Assembly: GCA_002424295.1 (NCBI GenBank)
Contig: DIQY01000111.1
Span: 1 to 5,622 of the forward strand
DNA from: Ruminococcaceae bacterium UBA5450
GTDB taxonomy: Bacteria > Bacillota > Clostridia > Oscillospirales > Acutalibacteraceae
Length of the DNA stretch: 5,622 bases
Direction: 5' to 3'
Both the position numbers and the translations under genes were made by a program. Below are positions 1-5,622 of the stretch, one piece after another (position 1 is the first letter of the stretch; each line of letters starts with the position of its first letter). The notes under the pieces were generated by a model that was not told where the DNA came from, did no database searches, and saw nothing but the letters and a program-made list of their open reading frames with translations.

Positions 1-120
1 CTTGTGAATGAACTGAAAGATGAATTTGATATTGAGATTACACTTCTTGATATTGTCCCTAAAAACTTTTTCTCTGCGCAAACTATTTATGATATGGTAA
101 AACGTTTACAAGACGAATAA
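1..120 (+). CDS. Acyl carrier protein, C-terminal fragment (DltC-like; 5' end outside window)
   Basis: An open frame runs from base 1 to a TAA at 118-120 and gives the last 39 residues of a small acidic protein. The pattern is that of the C-terminal half of an acyl carrier protein: a helix-like LVNELKDEFDIEI segment, a short loop, then NFFSAQTIYDMVKRL, which matches ACP helices III and IV. The DSL motif with the phosphopantetheine serine would lie upstream and is not visible. In Dlt-type pathways such a carrier holds an activated acyl or D-alanyl group as a thioester and presents it to the membrane MBOAT protein. The MBOAT gene starts only 18 nt downstream on the same strand, which supports this partnership and one transcript. 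A general fatty-acid ACP is less likely given that neighbour. The ACP family call is fairly firm; the cargo is unknown. Confidence 0.8.
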   Translation, partial: LVNELKDEFDIEITLLDIVPKNFFSAQTIYDMVKRLQDE

Positions 121-130
121 AGAGGAGAAA
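121..130 (+). promoter_or_regulatory. Ribosome binding site of the MBOAT gene
   Basis: AGAGGAGAAA directly follows the ACP stop codon and ends 8 nt before the ATG at 139. It is a strong Shine-Dalgarno match and fixes that start. There is no space for a separate promoter in the 18-nt gap, so the MBOAT gene is probably read from the same transcript as the ACP gene. Confidence 0.85.
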
Positions 131-138
131 TCGTTCTT

Positions 139-1731
139 ATGGCATATAATTCACTAGCCTATCTGGTTGTATTTTTAGTGCCTGTTTTTTTCCTTTATAC
201 GATTGTTCCCAAAAGATATAAATGGATTGTCCTTTTAGCGGCAAGCTATGGATTTTATCTGATGGGCAGCGGCTTTTTGGTGATCTTTTTACTGATTACA
301 ACGGTTTCAATTTATTTTTGTGCCCTTTCTTTGGACAAGGTTGCAAAGAATGCAGCGGCCGTTCGAAAGACACTTCCCAAAGAGGAAAAGAAGGCTTTTC
401 GCCAAAAAATAGATAAAAAAAAGCGCAGAATTGTGTTGCTGACTGTTTTAGTCAATATTTTAATTCTGCTGGTACTTAAATATTATAATTTTCTCGGTGG
501 AGCGATGGATGTACTGCTGGCTTCCATAGGACTTCCAAAAATCTTTCCTACGATCAGCCGTCAGATTCAGCCTTTAGGAATTTCTTTCTATACGCTGCAG
601 GCGATCAGCTATGTGTTGGACGTCTATCACGGCAAATATACCGCGGATCGAAATTTTGGGAAAGTCGCACTTTATCTGGTCTTTTTCCCGCAGATCGTTG
701 AAGGTCCGATCGGACGTTTTGATCTTTTGGCAGATCAGCTTTATGAGGGACATGCTTTTGATTGGCAGAGGACAATTAGTGGAATTCAGCTGATTTTGTG
801 GGGGCTTTTCCAAAAGGTTGTGATTGCAGACCGGGCAGATATTTTGGTTGGGAAAGTTTGCGGAAGCTTTGCAAATTATTCCGGGATTACGGTTATTTTG
901 ACCATGTTGATTTACACCCTGCAGATTTATACGGATTTTGCGGGTTCCATTGATATTGTTGCAGGAAGCGCTCAGCTGTTTGGCGTTTCTCTCTCAAAGA
1001 ACTTTGATCGTCCGTTCAGTTCTCATACGGTCAACGAGTTCTGGCGGCGCTGGCATATTACGTTGGGCACGTGGCTGCGGGATTATGTTTTTTATCCTGT
1101 CTCTATTTCCAAACCAATTTTTTCTCTTGGAAAATTTGCACGCAAACATTTTAGCACCTTTTTGGCGGGTTTGGTTCCAGCGTTTATCTCGCTATTCTGC
1201 GTTTGGTTTACAAATGGATTCTGGCATGGCGCTGGAGTGAAATATATTCTTTATGGAATGTATTATTATGTAATCACGATTTTAGGGCTTCTCTTTGAAC
1301 CGCTGTTTCGCCGCTTCTTTGAAGCCACGAAAATTGATCGAAAAGGAAAAGGCTTTCAGGTATTTCAGGTGGTGCGCACTTTCTTTTTAGTCAATGTCGG
1401 AATGCTTCTCTTCCGGGCAAATACAATAGGATCTTTTGGAGCGATGTTTGTTTCCATGTTTAGCGGGTTTAATCCTTCTGTTTTGACGGATGGTTCTCTT
1501 TTAAGCTTGGGACTAGACAATAAAGATCTGGTCGTTTTAGCGGTCGGAACCCTCCTTTTGTGGATCGTTGGCCGGCTGCATACAAAAGGGCATCACCTGC
1601 GCGATGAACTTGCACAGAAAAATTCTTTTTTGCGCTGGGGACTGAGCATGGCAATGCTGTTTGTAATCATTATTTTCGGCGCTTATGGATATGGATATGT
1701 TGCAATTAACCCGATTTATGGAAATTTCTAA
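139..1731 (+). CDS. MBOAT family membrane O-acyltransferase (DltB/AlgI-like)
   Basis: This 530-residue polytopic membrane protein is of the membrane-bound O-acyltransferase family, which moves an acyl group from a cytoplasmic donor towards an extracytoplasmic acceptor. Visible signatures are PLGISFYTLQAISYVLD (145-161), QIVEGPIGR (185-193), YTDFAGSIDI (264-273), FWRRWHITLGTWLRDY (301-316) with conserved His306, and NGFWHGAG (359-366) with His363, the usual catalytic histidine. Hydrophobic segments occur throughout. A Lys/Arg-rich cytoplasmic loop (about 66-97) follows the first two or three helices. The length fits AlgI-type proteins better than the roughly 400-residue DltB. The C-terminus is PIYGNF, resembling the DltX/AlgI C-terminal motif. 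The gene sits between an ACP gene and an SGNH gene, as in Dlt- and Pat/Alg-type acylation operons. The start is supported by AGAGGAGAAA at 121-130. Family is certain; the acyl group (D-alanine, acetyl or other) and acceptor polymer are not. Confidence 0.95.
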   Translation: MAYNSLAYLVVFLVPVFFLYTIVPKRYKWIVLLAASYGFYLMGSGFLVIFLLITTVSIYFCALSLDKVAKNAAAVRKTLPKEEKKAFRQKIDKKKRRIVLLTVLVNILILLVLKYYNFLGGAMDVLLASIGLPKIFPTISRQIQPLGISFYTLQAISYVLDVYHGKYTADRNFGKVALYLVFFPQIVEGPIGRFDLLADQLYEGHAFDWQRTISGIQLILWGLFQKVVIADRADILVGKVCGSFANYSGITVILTMLIYTLQIYTDFAGSIDIVAGSAQLFGVSLSKNFDRPFSSHTVNEFWRRWHITLGTWLRDYVFYPVSISKPIFSLGKFARKHFSTFLAGLVPAFISLFCVWFTNGFWHGAGVKYILYGMYYYVITILGLLFEPLFRRFFEATKIDRKGKGFQVFQVVRTFFLVNVGMLLFRANTIGSFGAMFVSMFSGFNPSVLTDGSLLSLGLDNKDLVVLAVGTLLLWIVGRLHTKGHHLRDELAQKNSFLRWGLSMAMLFVIIIFGAYGYGYVAINPIYGNF

Positions 1732-1737
1732 ACGAAT

Positions 1738-1750
1738 AGGAGTAGGTGAG
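1738..1750 (+). promoter_or_regulatory. Tandem Shine-Dalgarno of the SGNH-protein gene
   Basis: AGGAG (1738-1742) is followed at once by AGGTGAG (1744-1750). The second copy ends 8 nt before the ATG at 1759, the better spacing. The 27-nt gap to the MBOAT stop holds no promoter-like sequence, so the gene is probably cotranscribed with the MBOAT gene. The site supports the ATG at 1759 as the start. Confidence 0.75.
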
Positions 1751-1758
1751 ACCGATTT

Positions 1759-2745
1759 ATGCAGATAAAAAATAAGACAATTTTAAAAAGATGCTGCTGC
1801 GTCATTCTGACCTTGGGGATCCTTTTCGGCGCGTTAAAAGGGCTGTCCTTTCTCGTAACGCCGCGGGATGATACAACAAAGGCCGGCATGTATTACCCGG
1901 ATGGGCGGGGGTTTTATTCTTATCCGCAAAATTCGATCGATGTTTTTGTAATTGGCAACAGCGATTCTTACTGTGGATTTTCTCCAATGGAACTTTGGCA
2001 TAATTATGGATTTACTTCTTATAACAGTGGGGAGCCGGAACAGCGCGCAACTCAGGGGCTAAACATGCTCAAAGAAATTTTGACTCGTCATAAGCCGAAA
2101 GTAGTGCTTCTCGACTTAGATGAAATCTTTGAAGGAAAAAATACGATTGGAAATGCTTTTAGTGACATATTTTCTTATGAATTTCCGATTTTTAACTATC
2201 ATAACCGGTGGAAAACGTTAGACCTTTCCAGCGCTTTTCAGGAGACAAATTATACCAACCAAAAAAGTTCCATTAAAATTGGAGGGCAGCACCTTAACAG
2301 TAAAATAAAGGCTTATACAGGCCAAAATAATATGAAGAAGAACTCCAGTTTTGTCAGTATCCCATGGGCTTCTAAATATGCCATGGATCAGATGCAAAAA
2401 CTTTGTCAGGAAAATGGGGCTGCTTTTGTTCTGATTGATGTTCCGGCAGCGATTACATGGACCGGTGCAAGACATGATGCAGCAAAAGCGTATGCAGAGT
2501 CGAAGGGAATTCCATTTTTAGATCTTAATACCGATCTCGACAGTATGGGATTTAGCTGGGAGACAGATACGATGGATGCCGGCTATCATATTAATGTAGT
2601 CGGTGCTGCTAAAGTGACAAATTATCTTGGAGAATATCTCAAACAAAATTATTCTTTAGCGGACCATCGCAGCGACTCAGATTATTCTTTCTGGAACGAC
2701 AATTATCAAATTTATGAGCAGGCTGTCCAGAAAAGTTCAAGCTGA
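1759..2745 (+). CDS. Membrane-anchored SGNH/GDSL-like acyl-transfer protein (DltD/AlgJ-like)
   Basis: This 328-residue protein has a short basic N-terminus, one transmembrane helix (about 12-33) and an extracytoplasmic domain, the layout of DltD- and AlgJ-type partners of MBOAT proteins. The domain opens with DVFVIGNSDSYCGFSPMEL (61-79), in which GNS (66-68) matches the SGNH block I and Ser68 is the likely nucleophile. NSGEPEQRATQG (89-100) fits block II, and KPKVVLLDLDE (112-122) is the usual following strand. DAGYHINVVGAAKVTNYL (273-290) carries the block V histidine, His277, with Asp273 four residues before it. The tail (LADHRSD, then YSFWNDNY) resembles the ending common in such Clostridia proteins. 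In this pathway it would finish O-acylation of a wall or surface polymer; an esterase role cannot be excluded. Residues 12-14 are three consecutive cysteines. Fold family is likely; substrate is unknown. Confidence 0.85.
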   Translation: MQIKNKTILKRCCCVILTLGILFGALKGLSFLVTPRDDTTKAGMYYPDGRGFYSYPQNSIDVFVIGNSDSYCGFSPMELWHNYGFTSYNSGEPEQRATQGLNMLKEILTRHKPKVVLLDLDEIFEGKNTIGNAFSDIFSYEFPIFNYHNRWKTLDLSSAFQETNYTNQKSSIKIGGQHLNSKIKAYTGQNNMKKNSSFVSIPWASKYAMDQMQKLCQENGAAFVLIDVPAAITWTGARHDAAKAYAESKGIPFLDLNTDLDSMGFSWETDTMDAGYHINVVGAAKVTNYLGEYLKQNYSLADHRSDSDYSFWNDNYQIYEQAVQKSSS

Positions 2746-2768
2746 TTTCTTGTTTTTATGGCTTTAAA

Positions 2769-2818
2769 AGGAGCAGCAGATTCCTATCATTTCTGAAGGA
2801 TCTGCTGCTTCTGTTTTG
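2769..2818 (+). terminator. Intrinsic terminator of the acylation operon
   Basis: AGCAGCAGATTCC (2772-2784) pairs with GGATCTGCTGCT (2798-2809) with one bulged T. The stem extends by about three further pairs to 2769/2812, and the loop is 13 nt. A TTTT run at 2814-2817 follows. It lies 23 nt after the stop of the SGNH gene. The left side has an AAAA run (2766-2769), so the hairpin may also stop minus-strand transcription, as a back-up to the hairpin at 2894-2934. The stretch 2819-2893 between the two hairpins is AT-rich and shows no gene. Confidence 0.8.
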
Positions 2819-2893
2819 ATAGAATTTATTATTTACTTTAGGAAAGTATGTCTTAGCACTTGATCAATCGAAAAGCCAAAGAAAAGAGCAAAT

Positions 2894-2934
2894 AAAAGCA
2901 CCGGCCTCATTGTTTTTAAGGCCGGTGCTTTTTT
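2894..2934. terminator. Bidirectional terminator between convergent operons
   Basis: AAAAGCACCGGCCT (2894-2907) is perfectly complementary to AGGCCGGTGCTTTT (2919-2932), giving a 14-bp stem with an 11-nt T-rich loop. On the plus strand a six-T run (2929-2934) follows the GC-rich part. On the minus strand the A-run at 2894-2897 becomes TTTT. It begins 13 nt beyond the stop codon of the minus-strand 579-residue protein gene and is also the second hairpin after the plus-strand operon, so it can end transcription from both sides. Confidence 0.9.
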
Positions 2935-2947
2935 AATTACTCCAATA

Positions 2948-4687
2948 TTATTTCGCAGTACTGGAGGTGGATTCTGTGGCTGAGGCAGTGGAAGACGTTG
3001 CAGCAGATGATGAATTGGGAGATGATTCAGTCGAAGCTTTTACAATCCCTGTAACGGTGCAGACGCCATCTGCACTGCCATCTGCTGGGGACGTATAAGT
3101 CAGTGTAATTCGATCTCCCTCAGAATAACGCAGAACATCAAGATCTTGAGAGACTGGAATATCAAAAAGGGAAGAGCTGCTGTCTAGAAGAAGGTAATAA
3201 TGGCTGTTGCCTTCCAATACACTCTGGGCCATTTTGCGGATTGTGCCGGTAATTTTTTTATCATTTGCAGTGTTAACGGTTCCTCCAGAAATTCCATTCT
3301 GAGCCATTAGAGAAACATATTTCTTTTCACATTCTGCGACCGTGTCACCGATTGCGACAATCTGATATTTTTGAACATTGACCATAGCATACTTTTTAAC
3401 CAATCCGGAATTGTCTTTTAACGCAATAAAGTAGGTTGGCTGGTTGGCAGTGTTGAGCAAAAGCGGGAAGGTTGCCTTGTATCCGAGGTTCTGTACCTGG
3501 CCCTCAGCGCTGCTCATAGCGGAGCTTTCGACAGCTCCCTGTACACTATAGAAATGGGTTTCTCCTGTGCGCTGATTCATCAAAACGAATCCGACAATAC
3601 TTTGGTCGCCTGTAACGGAAGTAACTCCGGTATAAAGCCATACATCGTCGTCAAGTGCAAGATAATTGTAACCGTCGGTGGTTTTCAGACAATCTTTCTG
3701 GCCAAAAACCGAATTGAGGAAGCCATGTTTCAGGGTACCGTAATAATTGTAGTAGGAGACTAAAAGGGAAGAAGAGTAGACGCGGTCAACCCATTGTGGA
3801 ACATCGTTTACAGACATATCCTGACATTCGCCGGTTTGTGCATTACAGAGAACAACGCGATCGACGGTTTGTCCACCGAACAATCCGATGCTAAACCCTT
3901 TTACAGGGCAAACCCACCACGGAGTTCCATTTTCATCGAGCTCAAAATTGATGTTGTCAAAGATGTAGGTAGGATAACGGAATCGCAGATGACGATAAAT
4001 ATTGCGGTTAAAATATTCTGATTCCGAATATTTGATTGGCTGATCCAGTTTAACAAGTTCGGTGCCCTGCGTTGCCATATCAATTAGGATATAAGCCGGA
4101 ATGCCGTTGGATTGATTTGTCAGCCATTTAATTGGATCTGCGTATTGCAGTGGGGCCACTCGTACGGGAGAATTGTGATAGTTAATTTGCGTATAGGTAT
4201 CACTGACCTCGAACTGAGAAACCATATCCACCATGCTTCCCATTTTTCGGTTTCCCAAAAGGGCAGCGGAATCACTGTCCAGAATTGGGATTTCGTCATA
4301 GGAGATCTGTTTAATATCGTCGGTAAATTCTCGGTTTTGTACGGTAAGCAGTTGCTGATATTTGGAGGCGTTAACAATTGGAGAAGAGAGTAATGCGCCT
4401 AAGAGAAATACCACAACTAAAAAGCCAATGCAAAGAAGTCCTCTTTTTAAACGTTTATCATGTTTGGGATTAAGATCGGGAGGATTTGCTTTGCTGGAAT
4501 GTTTGAGCTTTGGCAAAACGGTCAAAATAAATACGATTACCACTGCGGTAAGGATTAAAAATTCCCAGAAGCCAACAGAATGAATATTGATTGCCGGCAG
4601 TTTTATATAGTAATAAATAAATGCCAAAATCAAAATAACAATTGTTGCAACAGCTTTTTTCCCATTTTTGCTGAGAGGCTTTTTCAT
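2948..4687 (-). CDS. Conserved-looking membrane protein of unknown function, three N-terminal helices and large extracytoplasmic domain
   Basis: I cannot assign a function to this 579-residue protein. After a Lys-rich N-terminus it has hydrophobic helices at about 12-29, 39-59 and 83-104, the last two separated by a basic loop (60-82). With the start in the cytoplasm, the long remainder (about 105-579) should be outside the cell. That domain has features suggesting real conservation: ADPIKWLTNQSNGIPAYILID (183-203, an IKWL/GIPAYI core), YFNRNIYRHLRFRYP (225-239), DENGTPWWVCPV (251-262), DGYNYLALDDDVWLYTGVTS (338-357) and a repeated NxxTGE element (282-287, 371-376). Residues about 478-550 read as a small beta-rich, possibly OB-like module. 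The last 28 residues are almost all Ser/Thr/Ala, a low-complexity tail. The start has AAAAGGAG upstream, and the gene follows tadA by 23 nt, so it is probably the last gene of that operon. It resembles a family sometimes labelled as having a Tat signal, but there is no twin-arginine motif here. Confidence 0.85.
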   Translation of the reverse strand: MKKPLSKNGKKAVATIVILILAFIYYYIKLPAINIHSVGFWEFLILTAVVIVFILTVLPKLKHSSKANPPDLNPKHDKRLKRGLLCIGFLVVVFLLGALLSSPIVNASKYQQLLTVQNREFTDDIKQISYDEIPILDSDSAALLGNRKMGSMVDMVSQFEVSDTYTQINYHNSPVRVAPLQYADPIKWLTNQSNGIPAYILIDMATQGTELVKLDQPIKYSESEYFNRNIYRHLRFRYPTYIFDNINFELDENGTPWWVCPVKGFSIGLFGGQTVDRVVLCNAQTGECQDMSVNDVPQWVDRVYSSSLLVSYYNYYGTLKHGFLNSVFGQKDCLKTTDGYNYLALDDDVWLYTGVTSVTGDQSIVGFVLMNQRTGETHFYSVQGAVESSAMSSAEGQVQNLGYKATFPLLLNTANQPTYFIALKDNSGLVKKYAMVNVQKYQIVAIGDTVAECEKKYVSLMAQNGISGGTVNTANDKKITGTIRKMAQSVLEGNSHYYLLLDSSSSLFDIPVSQDLDVLRYSEGDRITLTYTSPADGSADGVCTVTGIVKASTESSPNSSSAATSSTASATESTSSTAK

Positions 4688-4693
4688 AATAAT

Positions 4694-4701
4694 CTCCTTT
4701 T
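4694..4701 (-). promoter_or_regulatory. Ribosome binding site of the 579-residue membrane protein gene
   Basis: Read on the minus strand this is AAAAGGAG, ending 6 nt before the ATG at 4687. It lies in the 23-nt gap after the tadA stop codon, indicating that this gene has its own initiation signal within a shared transcript. It fixes the start at 4687. Confidence 0.85.
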
Positions 4702-4710
4702 AATTTTTAT

Positions 4711-5178
4711 TCAACAATTTTCCAATTTGCGCCTTTTTCGCAATTCTGAAAAAAAATTTTGTAATAGTGCTCGGCATTCCGGCTCTAAAAGGCCGGATTC
4801 CACCGTTGGATGATGATTATAAGGAAGCGAAAATAAATCAACGACAGAGCCGCACGAACCGGCTTTCGGATCGGATGCACCATAGACCAGCCGTGGAATC
4901 CGGGCGTTGATAATTGCACCGGCACACATGGGGCAGGGCTCTAATGTTACATAAAGGGTGCATTGCCACAGCCGCCAGCCGCCGAGTGCTTCACAGCCTT
5001 TTTGAATCGCTTCAAGTTCTGCATGGCACAGAGCATTTTTGGCTGTTTCCCGCCGATTACGCCCCCGTGAAATAATTTCACCATCTTTGCTCAATACTGC
5101 TCCTACCGGGACTTCCCCTTCTGCTGCTGATTGAGCTGCCAGCAGAAGGGCTTCCCGCATTAATTCAGAATCGGTCAT
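4711..5178 (-). CDS. tadA: tRNA-specific adenosine deaminase TadA
   Basis: TadA converts adenosine-34 of the ACG anticodon of tRNA-Arg to inosine in the cytoplasm, so that one tRNA reads CGU, CGC and CGA. From the ATG at 5178 the protein has 155 residues, normal for the family. Signatures, numbered from that start, are VPVGAVL (23-29), the zinc/catalytic HAE motif (His52, Glu54), and TLEPCPMCAGAI (78-89) with zinc ligands Cys82 and Cys85. After these come NARIPRLVYGASDPKAG (91-107) and a C-terminal basic helix. All expected catalytic residues are present. The ATG overlaps the stop of the upstream protease gene as ATGA, pointing to translational coupling. I see no clear Shine-Dalgarno site, which fits coupling. 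An in-frame GTG at 5199 would add seven residues but also lacks a ribosome site. The membrane protein gene follows after 23 nt. Confidence 0.96.
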   Translation of the reverse strand: MTDSELMREALLLAAQSAAEGEVPVGAVLSKDGEIISRGRNRRETAKNALCHAELEAIQKGCEALGGWRLWQCTLYVTLEPCPMCAGAIINARIPRLVYGASDPKAGSCGSVVDLFSLPYNHHPTVESGLLEPECRALLQNFFSELRKRRKLENC

Positions 5179-5622
5179 AGGATATTTGTCACTGCGCACA
5201 GCACAATAAAGTTTAGAATCAGAAAGATTGTTCCAAGGTTTCCGATTCCACAGGTCATAAGAACCGATAGGGGAGCATGAAGCGTTTTACTTTTTGGGAG
5301 TGGCAGATATTTTTTTCGATTTTTTATGAGGAATCCGATTCCAATGGCACCGAGCAGCAAAAATGCCAAAAAGTAAGCGCTTTGAAAATTCTGAGAGGCA
5401 TCATTCCCATACCATTGCTGAACAAGGACGCTCAGACAGGAAAATCCGTTATTAAACATGTGAATTAAAATTGAAATTAAAATAGAACCGGTTCGAATAT
5501 AAAGATATCCGGCAATCAGACCCATTAAAAATGCAAAAACGAACTGGGGAATATTCCCGTGGTAAAGCCCAAAAATAAATGCTGACATGATGATTGCAAA
5601 GGAATCGCCATGCCGCCTGAGA
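5175..5622 (-). CDS. CPBP/CAAX-type intramembrane metalloprotease (partial, 5' end outside window)
   Basis: The frame is open from the right edge (first complete codon 5621-5619) to the TGA at 5177-5175, giving 148 visible residues. It carries the second and third motifs of the CPBP (Abi, CAAX protease and bacteriocin-processing) family: FGLYH (17-21, His21) and HMFNN (54-58, His54 and Asn58), separated by hydrophobic segments and the typical GYLYIRTGSI turn. The first motif, EExxxR, should lie just upstream, outside the window; the visible leading residues LRRHGDSFAIIMSAF match the usual stretch between motifs 1 and 2. About two further transmembrane helices follow. Family members are membrane proteases used in bacteriocin immunity, peptide maturation or unknown roles; nothing here picks a substrate. 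An internal ATG at 5588 is probably not the start, because coding similarity continues upstream. The stop overlaps the start of tadA (ATGA). Confidence 0.88.
   Translation of the reverse strand, partial: LRRHGDSFAIIMSAFIFGLYHGNIPQFVFAFLMGLIAGYLYIRTGSILISILIHMFNNGFSCLSVLVQQWYGNDASQNFQSAYFLAFLLLGAIGIGFLIKNRKKYLPLPKSKTLHAPLSVLMTCGIGNLGTIFLILNFIVLCAVTNIL

Noticed and set aside
139..1731. Naming the gene dltB outright
   Set aside because: The length and C-terminus are closer to AlgI-type MBOAT proteins, and the activating enzyme is not in the window, so D-alanine specificity cannot be shown.
2758..2796. Twelve-codon reading frame after the SGNH gene
   Set aside because: It has no ribosome site, is very short and runs into the terminator hairpin.
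3554..4583. Plus-strand open frames of 60-93 codons opposite the 579-residue protein gene
   Set aside because: They lie antisense to a well-supported long gene with a good ribosome site and show no recognisable protein features.
4628..4687. Tat signal peptide on the 579-residue protein
   Set aside because: The N-terminus is lysine-rich but has no twin arginine, and two further helices follow, so it looks like a multi-pass membrane anchor.
4749..4760. A8T4 tract within tadA as a frameshift or slippage site
   Set aside because: The reading frame is intact with a normal C-terminus on both sides; AT-rich runs like this are ordinary at this base composition.
5179..5199. Longer TadA starting at the GTG at 5199
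   Set aside because: It adds seven residues unlike the normal TadA N-terminus, has no Shine-Dalgarno site, and overlaps the protease gene further. The ATGA overlap at 5178 gives the usual length.
5586..5588. ATG at 5588 as the true start of the CPBP protease gene
   Set aside because: The frame stays open to the window edge, and the upstream residues match the expected stretch before the FGLYH motif; the EExxxR motif must lie further upstream.

Overview
The window looks like a chromosomal segment from a low-to-moderate GC Gram-positive bacterium of the Bacillota, most likely class Clostridia (Oscillospiraceae/Ruminococcaceae-like). This is inferred from strong AGGAG-type Shine-Dalgarno sites, T-tailed hairpin terminators, protein style and gene content. 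No rRNA or other marker in the window fixes the taxonomy, and nothing suggests a mobile element, phage or CRISPR locus.

Layout. Two operons converge. On the plus strand (1-2745) three closely spaced genes form an envelope O-acylation cassette: the 3' end of an acyl carrier protein gene (1-120, entering from the left), a 530-residue MBOAT acyltransferase (139-1731) and a 328-residue membrane-anchored SGNH/DltD-like protein (1759-2745). A T-tailed hairpin (2769-2818) follows. On the minus strand, read right to left, are the 3' part of a CPBP/CAAX-type intramembrane protease gene (5622-5175, entering from the right), tadA for the tRNA A34 deaminase (5178-4711, joined to the previous gene by an ATGA stop/start overlap), and a conserved-looking 579-residue membrane protein of unknown function (4687-2948). 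A second, near-perfect hairpin (2894-2934) lies between the convergent operons and can terminate both.

How the genes fit together. By analogy with D-alanylation of teichoic acids (Dlt) and AlgI/AlgJ- or PatA/PatB-type acylation, the ACP would carry an activated acyl or aminoacyl group in the cytoplasm, the MBOAT channel would pass it across the membrane, and the SGNH protein would place it on an extracytoplasmic polymer. The activating ligase expected upstream is outside the window. The MBOAT protein ends in an IYxxF motif resembling the C-terminus of DltX and of AlgI-type proteins, so the acyl-relay tyrosine may be built into the enzyme, and there is no room for a separate dltX between these genes. 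The acyl group and the target polymer cannot be read from the sequence.

The minus-strand genes share no obvious pathway. The most useful leads are the acylation cassette with its C-terminal tyrosine motif and atypical SGNH signature, and the uncharacterised three-helix membrane protein downstream of tadA. I see no strong evidence for a wholly new system.
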